Translations under genes and position numbers: made by a program
Origin: Kribbella sp. NBC_00382
GTDB taxonomy: Bacteria > Actinomycetota > Actinomycetes > Propionibacteriales > Kribbellaceae
Length of the DNA: 64,000 nt
Assembly: GCF_036067295.1 (NCBI RefSeq)
Contig: NZ_CP107954.1
Span: 2,604,001-2,668,000, forward strand
Direction: 5' to 3'
Shown: piece by piece, positions 25,559 through 33,842 of the stretch
How the letters are laid out: each line of letters opens with the position of its first letter
Position numbering within the stretch: the first letter of the stretch is position 1
The notes under the pieces: model-generated
Database searches by the model: none
Told to the model about the DNA's origin: nothing
What the model saw: the letters and a program-made list of their open reading frames with translations, nothing else

Positions 25559-26338
25559 ATGGGCGATCTCGGGTTCAGCGTGGAGCGGGGTGCTGTGGCC
25601 CGGGTTGTGATCGACCGGGTACCCAAACGGAACGCGCTCACTCGGGCGATGTGGGAGGCGCTGCCGGGGCTGCTGGCCGAGTTGGCGGCGGATCCTGAGG
25701 TGAAGGTCCTGCTCGTCACCGGCGCGGGTCCGACCTTCTCAGCGGGTGCTGACATCGGCGAACTCGTCTCTGGCGCCGACCCGGCCGATCCGATGGCCGA
25801 GCTCCGGGCTCATAACCTGCGAGCGCAGGCGGCGCTGCGCGAGTTCCCGAAGCCGACGGTCGCGGTGATCCGCGGCCATTGCATCGGCGGTGGGCTGGAG
25901 ATCGCGGTCAACTGCGACTTCCGGTTCGCGGCGAGCGGTTCGACGTACGGGGTGACGCCGGCGCGGATCGGCGTGGTCTATCCGCCGGCCGCGATCAAGG
26001 TGCTGCTCGATCTGGTGGGGCCTGCGACTTCGAAGTACCTGCTGTTCAGTGGTGAGCTGCTGACGGCGGAGGAGGCCTATGCGAAGGGGCTGGTCGACCG
26101 GGTCTTCGCCGAGGACGCGCTCGATGCCGGTGCGGCTGAGTTCGCCGCGATGTTGATCTCGCGGTCGCAGCTGACGATTCGCTCGGCCAAGGAGACGGTC
26201 AACGCGCTGCTCGCTGGGAAGGACGCGGATTCGCCGGCCTTCCGGAGGTACCGGGAGACGATCGCCGACGGTGAGCTGGTCGAGGGGATCGCCGCTTTTC
26301 AGGAGAAACGAGCGCCGAAGTTCCCCTGGCGAGGCTGA
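25559..26338 (+). CDS. Enoyl-CoA hydratase/isomerase family protein
   Basis: 259 residues, normal crotonase length. RNALTRAMWEAL, FSAGADIGEL (oxyanion hole) and IRGHCIGGGLEIAVNCDFRF are the family signatures. The first catalytic Glu position after IGGGLEIA is occupied by N-C-D, and PARIGVVYPPAA follows. It should act on an acyl-CoA ester in fatty- or amino-acid breakdown, but isomerase versus hydratase cannot be told. No ribosome site is visible before ATG 25559. Confidence 0.88.
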   Translation: MGDLGFSVERGAVARVVIDRVPKRNALTRAMWEALPGLLAELAADPEVKVLLVTGAGPTFSAGADIGELVSGADPADPMAELRAHNLRAQAALREFPKPTVAVIRGHCIGGGLEIAVNCDFRFAASGSTYGVTPARIGVVYPPAAIKVLLDLVGPATSKYLLFSGELLTAEEAYAKGLVDRVFAEDALDAGAAEFAAMLISRSQLTIRSAKETVNALLAGKDADSPAFRRYRETIADGELVEGIAAFQEKRAPKFPWRG

Positions 26339-26409
26339 CGCCGCGTAGCCGTGCCTGTACTTCGGGTTGACGGGTTAGCGGGGGTTAGGGATGGGCACCA
26401 GAGGTAGGC

Positions 26410-26433
26410 GCCGCCAACCCCCGCCCTGGCGGC
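26410..26433. terminator. Hairpin between crotonase and small membrane protein genes
   Basis: GCCGCCA and TGGCGGC pair with a ten-base loop. It follows the crotonase gene by about 70 bases and precedes the ribosome site of the next gene. A modest candidate only; no T run follows. Confidence 0.4.
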
Positions 26434-26455
26434 CAGAGGAGATAAGGGAGGCTTC

Positions 26456-26611
26456 ATGCTCATCCTCGGACTGATCCTGTTGATTCTGGGATTCTTGCTG
26501 AGTATTCCGATCCTGTGGACGATCGGCATCGTGTTGCTCGTCGTCGGAGCAGTGTTGTTCCTGCTGGGATCGACCGGTCGTGCTGTCGGGGGACGCCGCC
26601 ACTGGTTCTGA
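26456..26611 (+). CDS. Small hydrophobic membrane protein (DUF6131-like)
   Basis: 51 residues: MLILGLILLILGFLLSIPIL forms the first membrane helix and TIGIVLLVVGAVLFLLG the second, with a basic tail GRAVGGRRHWF. It resembles the short two-helix proteins grouped as DUF6131 in actinomycetes; function unknown. A long purine-rich ribosome site (GAGGAGATAAGGGAGG) precedes the ATG, and a strong terminator follows. Confidence 0.8.
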   Translation: MLILGLILLILGFLLSIPILWTIGIVLLVVGAVLFLLGSTGRAVGGRRHWF

Positions 26612-26627
26612 TCTACTGAGGTGGTCG

Positions 26628-26659
26628 ACGCCCCGCGAGCCTTCGGGTTCGCGGGGCGT
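26628..26659 (+). terminator. Rho-independent-type hairpin
   Basis: ACGCCCCGCGA (26628-26638) and TCGCGGGGCGT (26649-26659) form a perfect 11-bp stem, followed by TGTCTGT. It ends the small membrane protein gene. Confidence 0.75.
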
Positions 26660-26689
26660 TGTCTGTCCGGGTCGCTACGATCCGGCGGT

Positions 26690-27019
26690 ATGAAGTACCT
26701 GGTACTGATCTACGGCGACTACCGCTCGGCTGATCTCGCGGCGGTGCGGGCGCTGACGAAGTTCAAGGACGAGCTCGCCGTGAGCGGTGAGCTGGTCAGT
26801 TCCGAGGGGCTCGCCTTCCCCAGCGAGGGCCGGGTGGTCCAGGTCCGTGAGGGCGCCAAGGTGGTCACCGACGGCCCGTACGGCGAGGCCAAGGAGCAGC
26901 TCGCGGGCTTCTTCCTGGTCGATGTCCCCGACGACGAGCGCGCTCAACAGGTAGCGGGCCGCGTCGCCACCATCGTCGGCGACCGGGTCGAACTCCGTCC
27001 GACGGTGCTCAGCACCTAA
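26690..27019 (+). CDS. YCII/DGPF-domain protein
   Basis: 109 residues: MKYLVLIYGD at the start, the DGPYGEAKEQLAGFFLVDV signature (DGPF-type loop) and REGAKVVTDGPY. These ferredoxin-like-fold proteins are encoded beside ECF42 sigma factors and have unclear enzymatic or sensory roles. ATG 26690 follows TACGAT (26676-26681) by eight bases, so leaderless. Its TAA shares bases with the TAG of the convergent MFS gene. Confidence 0.88.
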   Translation: MKYLVLIYGDYRSADLAAVRALTKFKDELAVSGELVSSEGLAFPSEGRVVQVREGAKVVTDGPYGEAKEQLAGFFLVDVPDDERAQQVAGRVATIVGDRVELRPTVLST

Positions 27020-28422
27020 GCACCGACTACTACAGCCTCCCGAGCAGCAGCGTGCTTCTTGCCGACCAGCAGGCTCGTACCGGCCAAGCCGACCGCGATG
27101 AAGGCCAAGCACGCCGCGAACGCGACCCGGTAGCCGGACACCAGCTCGGCCGCCGTGGTGCCGTGCGTGTTCCCGATCGCAACGGCGGACAGGACCGCGA
27201 TCCCGACTGCCCCACCGATCTGGAACGTCGCGTTCTGCAGCCCTGACGCCACTCCCGAGTCCTTCTCGGGCACATCGCTCAGCGCCGCGATCGCCCCGGC
27301 CACGGAGCCTGCGCCGAGTCCGGCGCCGAAGATGGTCAGCCCCCAGAACGCCAGTTCGAAGTACCCGGAGGTGACGGACAGCAGGCTCATCACCGTGCTC
27401 CCGATGCCCGCCAGGACAAGGGATGTGGCGGCGATCGGACGCGGGCCGATCCGGGTGACCAGGTTCTGCCCGACAATCGAGCCGCCGACCGCCGTGGCCG
27501 CCACGACCGACGACATCAGCCCGTAGCGGGTCGCCGAGGTGTGGAGGGCGAGCTGCGCGTACTGCGTGTAGACGAAGTTCAGCCCGAAGGCGGTCAGCCC
27601 CCAAGTCATCCCGATCAGGTTGCCGCCGACCACTGCACGCGACCTGAAGATCCGGAGCGGAACGAGCGGGGCCGCCGACCGCTTCTCCACCAGCACGAAC
27701 AGCGCGAAGAGACCGGCTGAGACGAGTGCCAGCAACGTGGTCCGCCCGGCCGATGACGTGGGCGCTTCGATGACGGCGTACACGAGAACGATCAACGCAG
27801 CGGTCACTGTGGCAGCACCGGCGACGTCGAAGCCGCGTCGGCCGGGTCCACGGCTGTCCTTGAGCAGTACCGGAGCCAATGCGACCACAAGCAGGCATAC
27901 GGGCACGTTGATGAAGAAGATCCACTGCCAGCCGAGCCCGTCCGTCACTGGTCCACCGATGAGCGACCCGGCGGTACCGCCGACGCCACTGGTCGCTCCC
28001 CAGACCCCCAGCGCCTTGTTCCGCTCAGCGCCGTCCGGGAACGTCGTCATCACGATCGAGAGCGCACTAGGAGCCAGTACCGCCGCAGCGATCCCCTGTA
28101 GACCGCGTGCGAACACCAGCGCATCCCCTGACCAGGCAAAGCCGCACAGGAGTGAGGAAGCCGCGAACAGCAGCAGTCCGGCGATCAGTACTCGCCGCCG
28201 GCCCAGTAGGTCAGATACGCGCCCACCGAGGAGCAGTAGGCCGCCGAACATCAGTGCATAGCCACTGGGCACCCACTGCACTCCACCGGTGGAGAAGGTC
28301 AGCTCCCGCTCGATCGACGGCACCGCGACCAGCACGATCGACGCGTCCAGGATGATCATGAACCCGGCCAGACAGAGCAGGGCGAGGGCGAACCAGCGCT
28401 TCGGATCGGGACTGTTCTCCAT
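27016..28422 (-). CDS. DHA2-family (EmrB/QacA) drug:proton antiporter
   Basis: 468 residues with about fourteen predicted membrane helices. FMIILDASIVLVAVPSIERE, with the membrane Asp of motif D1, GGRVSDLLGRRRVLIAGLLL (motif A) and LGWQWIFFINVPVCL are typical of DHA2 exporters. The substrate is unknown. GGAGG (28432-28436) precedes ATG 28422. It separates two DGPF genes and is divergent from the one adjoining the ECF42 sigma gene, so it may be a target of that sigma factor (inference). Confidence 0.9.
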   Translation of the reverse strand: MENSPDPKRWFALALLCLAGFMIILDASIVLVAVPSIERELTFSTGGVQWVPSGYALMFGGLLLLGGRVSDLLGRRRVLIAGLLLFAASSLLCGFAWSGDALVFARGLQGIAAAVLAPSALSIVMTTFPDGAERNKALGVWGATSGVGGTAGSLIGGPVTDGLGWQWIFFINVPVCLLVVALAPVLLKDSRGPGRRGFDVAGAATVTAALIVLVYAVIEAPTSSAGRTTLLALVSAGLFALFVLVEKRSAAPLVPLRIFRSRAVVGGNLIGMTWGLTAFGLNFVYTQYAQLALHTSATRYGLMSSVVAATAVGGSIVGQNLVTRIGPRPIAATSLVLAGIGSTVMSLLSVTSGYFELAFWGLTIFGAGLGAGSVAGAIAALSDVPEKDSGVASGLQNATFQIGGAVGIAVLSAVAIGNTHGTTAAELVSGYRVAFAACLAFIAVGLAGTSLLVGKKHAAAREAVVVGA

Positions 28423-28600
28423 GATGCAGGGCCTCCGGTACTCCGGGACGCCCGGGCTGAGCGTCACTCGCCCGGTACGTCGGACCCCTTGCCGGCGGCT
28501 CGACATTTTGCGTCGCCATGTCGAAATCACCGGGGGTAGCTACGACGTACCGGGTGAGAGGGGGTCACCACGACCTCCGCGACCCGTCAGGATGGTGCCT

Positions 28601-28963
28601 GTGAAGTACATGCTGCTGATCTACAGCAACGAGGAGAGCTGGGCCGGACTGACGGCCGAGCAGCGCGACGGCCTGGCCCGGTCGCACGAAGAGTTGATGC
28701 ACGAGCTGACCGAACAGGGCATGCTGGTCAGTGCCGCCGGACTGGCCGATCCGATCACCACCAGGACCGTCTCCGTTCGCGGCGACACCCTGACGACGAC
28801 CGACGGACCGTACGCCGAAGCCAAGGAGCACCTCGCGGGCTTCTACCTGGTGGAGTGCGACGACATCGACCAGGCGATCGACTACGCCGCCCGGATGCCG
28901 GACGCGAAGTACCTCGCCGTGGAGGTGCGACCTGTGATGGACAGCTCCGGGCTGGAGATGTGA
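28601..28963 (+). CDS. YCII/DGPF-domain protein
   Basis: 120 residues: KYMLLIYSNEESWAGLTAEQ, TTTDGPYAEAKEHLAGFYLV and a C-terminal YLAVEVRPVMD. It is of the same family as the gene at 26690 but with the longer helical insert. GTG 28601 is seven bases after CAGGAT (28588-28593), a leaderless arrangement; an in-frame ATG at 28592 lies inside that box. Its TGA overlaps the GTG of the sigma gene (GTGA), so both are translated together, the classic ECF42 module. Confidence 0.88.
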   Translation: MKYMLLIYSNEESWAGLTAEQRDGLARSHEELMHELTEQGMLVSAAGLADPITTRTVSVRGDTLTTTDGPYAEAKEHLAGFYLVECDDIDQAIDYAARMPDAKYLAVEVRPVMDSSGLEM

Positions 28964-30192
28964 GCGACTTCGAGCTCCTGCTGCGGGAGGAGACGCCGCA
29001 GGTGCTCAGCGCGCTCGTCCGGCACTACGGGCACTTCGACCTGGCCGAGGAGGCTGTGCAGGAGGCCCTGCTCGCCGCTGCCCAGCAGTGGCCTTCAGAA
29101 GGTGTGCCTGACAACCCGCGCGGCTGGTTGATCAGGGTCGGCTCGCGGCGGCTGACCGACCTGCTCCGGAGCGAGTCGGCCCGGCGCCGGCGCGAGGAGA
29201 ACGCGGCCAACCTTGCCGCGCCCGAGGAGTTCGTTGCCTCGGCCCCGGATGTCGACGACCTCGCCGGGCGGGACGACACGTTGACCCTGTTGTTCCTGTG
29301 TTGCCATCCGGCGGTGTCGGCTGCTTCGCAGATCGCCCTGACCTTGAGGGCTGTCGGCGGTCTGACCACGGCGCAGATCGCCGCCGCATTTTTGGTGCCT
29401 GAGGCAACGATGGCGCAGCGGATCTCGCGGGCCAAGCGCGGTATCAAGCAGGCAGGCAGTACTTTTGAGATGCCGCCCGAGGCCGAGCGTGATGCCCGGA
29501 TGGGTGCTGTGCTGCACGTTCTGTACCTGATCTTCAATGAGGGCTACACCGCGTCGTCCGGGACGTCGTTGCACAGCGCGGAGCTGACGACGGAAGCGAT
29601 CCGGCTGGTGCGCGGTGTACGCCGGTTGCTGCCCGATGACGGCGAGGTGCAAGGGCTGCTGGCGTTGATGTTGCTCACCGACGCGCGGCGGCCGGCCCGG
29701 ACCGATGCTGATGGCGGGCTCGTTCCACTGGCCGATCAGGATCGGTCGAAGTGGAACAAGGAGGCGATCGTCGAGGGCGAGGCGCTCGTCACGGACGCGT
29801 TGTCCCGGACTCAGCTCGGGCCGTACCAGGTGCAGGCGGCGATTGCCGCAGTACATGGGACTGCCGAGCGGTCGGAGGATACTGACTGGCCGCAGATCGT
29901 CGCGCTTTATCAAGTACTGGAGCAGATCTCGGACAATCCGATGGTGACGCTGAACCACGCGGTCGCGGTGGCGATGGCGACCGGGCCGAAGGAGGGGCTC
30001 GCTGTGCTGGAGCCTCTCGATGCGGACAATCGGATCACTGAGCATCATCGGCTCGAGGCTGTGCGCGCGCATCTGCTGGAGATGTCGGGGGATCTGGATG
30101 GAGCCCGGGCGAGCTACTTGCAGGCGGCCCGGCGTACGACGTCGATCCCTGAACGGAACTACCTGCAGTCCAAGGCGGACCGGCTGAGCTAG
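28960..30192 (+). CDS. ECF42-type RNA polymerase sigma factor
   Basis: 410 residues. Sigma region 2 (LSALVRHYGHFDLAEEAVQE, NPRGWLIRVGSRRLTDLLRS) and region 4 (ALTLRAVGGLTTAQIAAAFL, ATMAQRISRAKRGIKQAG) are followed by the roughly 200-residue TPR-like C-terminal extension specific to ECF42 (LFCCHPAVS-like loop, NEGYTASSGTSLHSAELTTE, PYQVQAAIAAVHGTA, NPMVTLNHAVAVAMATG). ECF42 factors lack a classical anti-sigma and depend on this extension. It is coupled to a DGPF gene through GTGA. Confidence 0.92.
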   Translation: MSDFELLLREETPQVLSALVRHYGHFDLAEEAVQEALLAAAQQWPSEGVPDNPRGWLIRVGSRRLTDLLRSESARRRREENAANLAAPEEFVASAPDVDDLAGRDDTLTLLFLCCHPAVSAASQIALTLRAVGGLTTAQIAAAFLVPEATMAQRISRAKRGIKQAGSTFEMPPEAERDARMGAVLHVLYLIFNEGYTASSGTSLHSAELTTEAIRLVRGVRRLLPDDGEVQGLLALMLLTDARRPARTDADGGLVPLADQDRSKWNKEAIVEGEALVTDALSRTQLGPYQVQAAIAAVHGTAERSEDTDWPQIVALYQVLEQISDNPMVTLNHAVAVAMATGPKEGLAVLEPLDADNRITEHHRLEAVRAHLLEMSGDLDGARASYLQAARRTTSIPERNYLQSKADRLS

Positions 30193-30226
30193 CTGCTCGA
30201 GATCGGCTAGCTCAGCCACAAGCTGG

Positions 30227-30400
30227 TCAGTGCTTGAAGGCGTCCTTCGCCTTCTCGCCGGCCTGCTTCAGGTCGCTGACGCCCTGGTCGGTCTTGCCCT
30301 CGGTCTCCAGGCTGTCGTCACCGGTGACCTTGCCGACGACCTCCTTGGCCTTGCCGGCCAGGTCTTCCGCGGCGTTCTTGGCCTTGTCTGCGAAGCTCAT
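30227..30400 (-). CDS. CsbD-like general stress protein
   Basis: 57 residues: ADKAKNAAEDLAGKAKEVVG, KVTGDDSLETEGKTDQ and GEKAKDAFKH are the CsbD signature, a small hydrophilic helical protein made under stress in many bacteria. A GGAAGGAAAG ribosome site precedes the ATG. A long imperfect inverted repeat (30426-30465) lies in its promoter region. Confidence 0.88.
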   Translation of the reverse strand: MSFADKAKNAAEDLAGKAKEVVGKVTGDDSLETEGKTDQGVSDLKQAGEKAKDAFKH

Positions 30401-30425
30401 GCGCTTTCCTTCCCTAGTGGGTGAA

Positions 30426-30465
30426 CCGGCCCATCGGCTGCCCCCTGCAGCAACCGATGGACCGG
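30426..30465. promoter_or_regulatory. Imperfect inverted repeat upstream of csbD-like gene
   Basis: CCGGCCCATCGGCTGC pairs imperfectly with GCAGCAACCGATGGACCGG around CCCCT. The core CCATCGG/CCGATGG is exact. It lies in the 5' leader or promoter of the CsbD-like gene on the minus strand and could be an operator or RNA hairpin. Confidence 0.45.
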
Positions 30466-30620
30466 CCGCGGCGCCCCCCGTCCGAAGCGCCGACAGTGGG
30501 TAAGTCGGACCTCGCCGGTACTTCGTCACGCGCCCGTGACCCAGATCACCCAGCGGCCGCCAACTGGCAACCTCGAGGTGCCGAGTCGCGCCACCGCCGC
30601 TGGTGTGTCAGCTTTGGAGT

Positions 30621-31316
30621 GTGGATCTCACCAAGGCATCGCTCCTGCGCGAGATGCTGACCGGGACGGAGCTCGGCAGCCGTACGACCGAGTTCGCCCA
30701 CTCGCTGCGCAGGTTCACCACCCGTACGGGCGGTCTGATGCTGTTCGGCCCCGCCGACGACGAGCCCTGGCACCTCACCGCCCACCTGGACGACGAGCTG
30801 CACCGTGCCGGCATCGAGGACATCCGCCCGTCCCTGGTCCGCTGGGCCCCACCACCGGACGCGCCGCCGCACCTGTCGATCGGCCTCGACCGCCTGCGCG
30901 AGTCGGGTCGGGGTGAGTCGCTCCTGGTCGTCACCGAGCAGACCCCGGCCGGCACGTTGCTGGAGCGCATCGACGACGTACGCCGCCGCGGCACGACGAT
31001 CTTCAGCATCGACAACGGCAACAAGGACCTGGCGTCCCTCTCGCACGAGTCGCTCGTGCCCGAACTCCTGCTCCCGAACAGCTTCGGCGCAGGCTGGGTC
31101 AGCCACCCGGTCGGCCAGGACCACGACGAACCGGACCACGGCCGCCACGCGATCCCGGACGAGACCCTGACGGCGTTGCGCGATGCCGTGGCCGGCTTCG
31201 AGATGACCCAGCACCTGGTCAGCCTCGCCGTCGCCGACGAAGACACCAGCCAACCCGCCGGCTGGCGCCGCTCGCTCAGAACCTTCATAGAACGCCTGAG
31301 CGGCGAACCCGCCTAA
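30621..31316 (+). CDS. Conserved-looking protein of unknown function
   Basis: 231 residues that I do not recognise. No signal peptide or membrane helix. Residues about 95-130 (ESLLVVTEQTPAGTLLERID, RRRGTTIFSIDNGNKDLASL) look like a Rossmann/SIS-like beta-alpha-beta. SLSHESLVPELLLPNSFGAG and an acidic, His-rich HPVGQDHDEPDHGRHAIPDE follow. The last 45 residues are helical. GTG 30621 follows CAGCTT (30609-30614) by six bases, a leaderless pattern. It is a single gene between the CsbD-like and DUF4240 genes. Confidence 0.7.
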   Translation: MDLTKASLLREMLTGTELGSRTTEFAHSLRRFTTRTGGLMLFGPADDEPWHLTAHLDDELHRAGIEDIRPSLVRWAPPPDAPPHLSIGLDRLRESGRGESLLVVTEQTPAGTLLERIDDVRRRGTTIFSIDNGNKDLASLSHESLVPELLLPNSFGAGWVSHPVGQDHDEPDHGRHAIPDETLTALRDAVAGFEMTQHLVSLAVADEDTSQPAGWRRSLRTFIERLSGEPA

Positions 31317-31327
31317 CCGCCTCCACC

Positions 31328-31349
31328 CCCGCCAGCGATCGCAGGCGGG
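31328..31349 (+). terminator. Hairpin after the unknown gene
   Basis: CCCGCC and GGCGGG flank the palindrome GCGATCGC, giving a compact hairpin 12 bases after the stop at 31316. No T run follows, as is common in actinomycetes. Confidence 0.5.
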
Positions 31350-31431
31350 TCGGGCAGGCGGGTTGGGCCACTTTGTGCACGAGGTGAGTAGATCGCCGGC
31401 CGGAGAATGCTCAGCTGGAGCACAGAGTGCC

Positions 31432-31551
31432 TTAGGCAACTGGTTTCCGGCAGCGGACCTCGCCCCGGGAGGTGAATTCGGGGTCGGCTGGCGGGTTCTG
31501 GCAACCACCCTCTGTACCTACGAACAGGATGTCCTGCGGGTACGCCGGTAG
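31432..31551 (-). pseudogene. Possible remnant of a protein C terminus
   Basis: The minus frame ending at 31432 reads LPAYPQDILFVGTEGGCQNP and PADPEFTSRGEVRCRKPVA, protein-like in composition with two Cys and fairly high GC at third positions. It has no start codon or ribosome site and is unlike the frame further upstream. It may be the tail of a deleted gene, or chance. The remainder of 31317-31624 holds nothing I recognise. Confidence 0.3.
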
Positions 31552-31624
31552 ACCCGGCTCGCTCGAGCGCGAACTGCCGGAGCGGGCGGGACTACTGCCT
31601 GTCCGTCGGTACGGACTCGCGGAG

Positions 31625-32173
31625 CTAGCTGTCCTGCAGGCCCGCGAGAAGTGGGTACCGAGACTCCATCTCAGAGTCGTCGTCGAAGTCGAAGTTCTCG
31701 CCAACCGGCAGATCCGGAGTGTCGACACCGGCCGCCTCGACGATCTCCCAGTACTCCGTACTGGACCCGCCTCCGGCCTCGTAGGCATGCTGGGCGACGC
31801 TCAGCATCCCCTCACCGCTGAACCCCTCGAACCCATCGCCGAGATCCTCGTCGACCACATCGGCCAGCGAGTCCGGATCGGCCAGCGCGGCCTCCCAGAT
31901 CTCCCGCCCCTGCGCGGCCAGCCAGCCACGGAAGTTGTCGAACCCGTCGTCGGAGGCCCCGCCGTTGATCAGGTACGCCGCACCCCACAGATCCTGCCGG
32001 TACGACTCCGCCTGCAACAGCTCCCACTCGACGCCGAACCCGGCGATCTCCTCCAAGGCCAACTCACCCAACGCCTTGGTCAACGCGTCAGCGACTCCAT
32101 CCGGATCCGCGACGGTGTCATCCACCTCAACCCGAGCCGCCTCGACAAGCTCCCAGAACCCATCCCTGTCCAC
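31625..32173 (-). CDS. DUF4240-domain protein
   Basis: 182 residues, GTG start: DRDGFWELVEAARVEVDD, LQAESYRQDLWGAAYLINGG, ASDDGFDNFRGWLAAQGREI and a C-terminal YWEIVEAAGVDTPDLP match DUF4240, an acidic cytoplasmic family of unknown function. It follows the putative nuclease gene by 12 bases on the same strand, so the two form an operon. Confidence 0.85.
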   Translation of the reverse strand: MDRDGFWELVEAARVEVDDTVADPDGVADALTKALGELALEEIAGFGVEWELLQAESYRQDLWGAAYLINGGASDDGFDNFRGWLAAQGREIWEAALADPDSLADVVDEDLGDGFEGFSGEGMLSVAQHAYEAGGGSSTEYWEIVEAAGVDTPDLPVGENFDFDDDSEMESRYPLLAGLQDS

Positions 32174-32185
32174 CCCGAAATCGTG

Positions 32186-33691
32186 TCACGAAACCCGGTC
32201 CACAAGCATCCCCTCATCCGGATCCGGGACAGATATCGGTGAAGTGACCCCGCCTTCGGGCGCCTCAGCCGCCTCAACGGGCCCCATCGGCTCGACTTGC
32301 TCGGCACTGTCATCAGGCGGAGCAACCGTCTGATCGGAGTCATCCGGGCGGCTTGCTTCCTGCTCCTGTCCGTCCTGCGAGGAGAGTGCGGTAGAGGTGA
32401 GCGAGGGTCGCTCCTCAGGCTGCTCGGGCGTCTCCCGCAGACGGGGAGGTGCTGCGGTCCAGGCGCGGAGGTCCTGCAGGACGTCGCCGTAGAACGTGTT
32501 GATCGCGCTCTCGACCGAGTCGATGAACGCGCCACGGCCGCGTCCACGCTTGGAGCCGAGAGGCAGGGTGAGCGCGACCCGGAACGAGCGGAGTTCCTTC
32601 CGCGGATCCTCGATCAGGCGGACCGGTTGCTCGCGGACGTTCTTGAGCAGGTCAGCGGTGCCAGGACCACGGGAGTGCAGGGTGAAGGCTTCCAGCCTGG
32701 CTGTCTCAGGTGCGTGGCGGAGCTGGCGGACCAGCCAGTTGACCCGGGTGGTCGGCTTGCCCTCCTTGGGTGCGGCAATGTCGACGTGGCAGATCGCCTG
32801 CCCCGCACGCAGATCGGCGGTCACCACCAGCGGGCCGACAGCGTTCGGAATGCTGATCGCACCCTGCATGGTTCCGGTCGTGCACATCGACTGAACGAGC
32901 GCTTGCGAGCGCAGAGCGGGTTCCGCGATTTCCTTCCGGCTCAGCGCGGGAGTGACGTCGTCACCAAGCCGTCGGCCCAACTGGAGGCTGACGTAACGGA
33001 GCAACGCGTCGAACCGGGCGGCGACCTCAGGCGCGCACTTGTCGCCAGGGCGCAGAGTTCCGGCAGCAACCGCCTCCCGGGTCGTCACCCACGAACCGCC
33101 CATGTCATCGAACTGCAGTGCCCCTGAGCGCGGGTGTTCGAGGTACCGGATCAACTCGCCGAGGATCCAGGCCTGGTCAGGGTCGGCGACTCCCCGATGC
33201 TCTTTCTGCAGCACGGCCTCCGCCAGCACCATCGACCAGGACCAGTGGTGCAGTGCGACCCGCTTGAGTTTCTTCTTGTCCACCTTGGTCGGGTGCATGC
33301 CGGCGATCGCCGGGATCTCGTTCGAGATCGTGATCACCGCGTCGAAGTCCCGCTCCCGCGCGATATCGAGATAGGCCTCGAGTTGTTCGCACTCCAGGTT
33401 GTTTACGCCGGTCTTGACCTCGACCAGGGCGGTCCATTCCTTCTGGCCACGACGAGCGCGGATCAGCCCGTCCGGATAGAGCCGTCGATCACCGAGCTCG
33501 AACGGAACCTCGATGTAGGTCTCCAACGCACCGGCAGGCGCGCCGAGCGGCTGGGTCAGTACGCGGCCGAACTCGCGGACCGACGTCATCACCGCCAGCA
33601 GGGCTGACGTCGCCCGTCGTTCCTGTTCATCCGCTCCGTTGATTCCCGAGGTTGGGATCAGCCGGGCCTGATGCCACGTTTCCTCTGCCAT
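32186..33691 (-). CDS. Putative PD-(D/E)XK nuclease-fold protein
   Basis: 501 residues. In the N-terminal domain ETYIEVPFELGDRRLYPDG and EWTALVEVKTGVNNLECEQL give the E...PD...ExK order of PD-(D/E)XK nucleases. The middle (about 200-390) is a mixed domain with LLRYVSLQLGRRLGDDVTP. The last 100 residues are an acidic, disordered tail (QPEERPSL, DDSDQTVAPPDD). Homologues are often labelled stress-response proteins; function unknown. ATG 33691 with AAGGAA is preferred to GTG 33706. It is co-transcribed with the DUF4240 gene. Confidence 0.72.
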   Translation of the reverse strand: MAEETWHQARLIPTSGINGADEQERRATSALLAVMTSVREFGRVLTQPLGAPAGALETYIEVPFELGDRRLYPDGLIRARRGQKEWTALVEVKTGVNNLECEQLEAYLDIARERDFDAVITISNEIPAIAGMHPTKVDKKKLKRVALHHWSWSMVLAEAVLQKEHRGVADPDQAWILGELIRYLEHPRSGALQFDDMGGSWVTTREAVAAGTLRPGDKCAPEVAARFDALLRYVSLQLGRRLGDDVTPALSRKEIAEPALRSQALVQSMCTTGTMQGAISIPNAVGPLVVTADLRAGQAICHVDIAAPKEGKPTTRVNWLVRQLRHAPETARLEAFTLHSRGPGTADLLKNVREQPVRLIEDPRKELRSFRVALTLPLGSKRGRGRGAFIDSVESAINTFYGDVLQDLRAWTAAPPRLRETPEQPEERPSLTSTALSSQDGQEQEASRPDDSDQTVAPPDDSAEQVEPMGPVEAAEAPEGGVTSPISVPDPDEGMLVDRVS

Positions 33692-33842
33692 TTCCTTGCC
33701 CCCCACAGGCGTTGCCGACCGCGGGCCCCCACCAGGTCCGCATCCCCTTGATCGCCCGATGAGTTCCGGACGTTACGCCTACCGTCACAGAACGTGAAGA
33801 CCTGAGCGAGTATTTCAACAGAACGTGAGCATCGAAGAGTGG

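Noticed and set aside
31363..31551. 62-codon plus-strand open frame
   Set aside because: No ribosome site or family similarity; opposite a more protein-like but also doubtful fragment.
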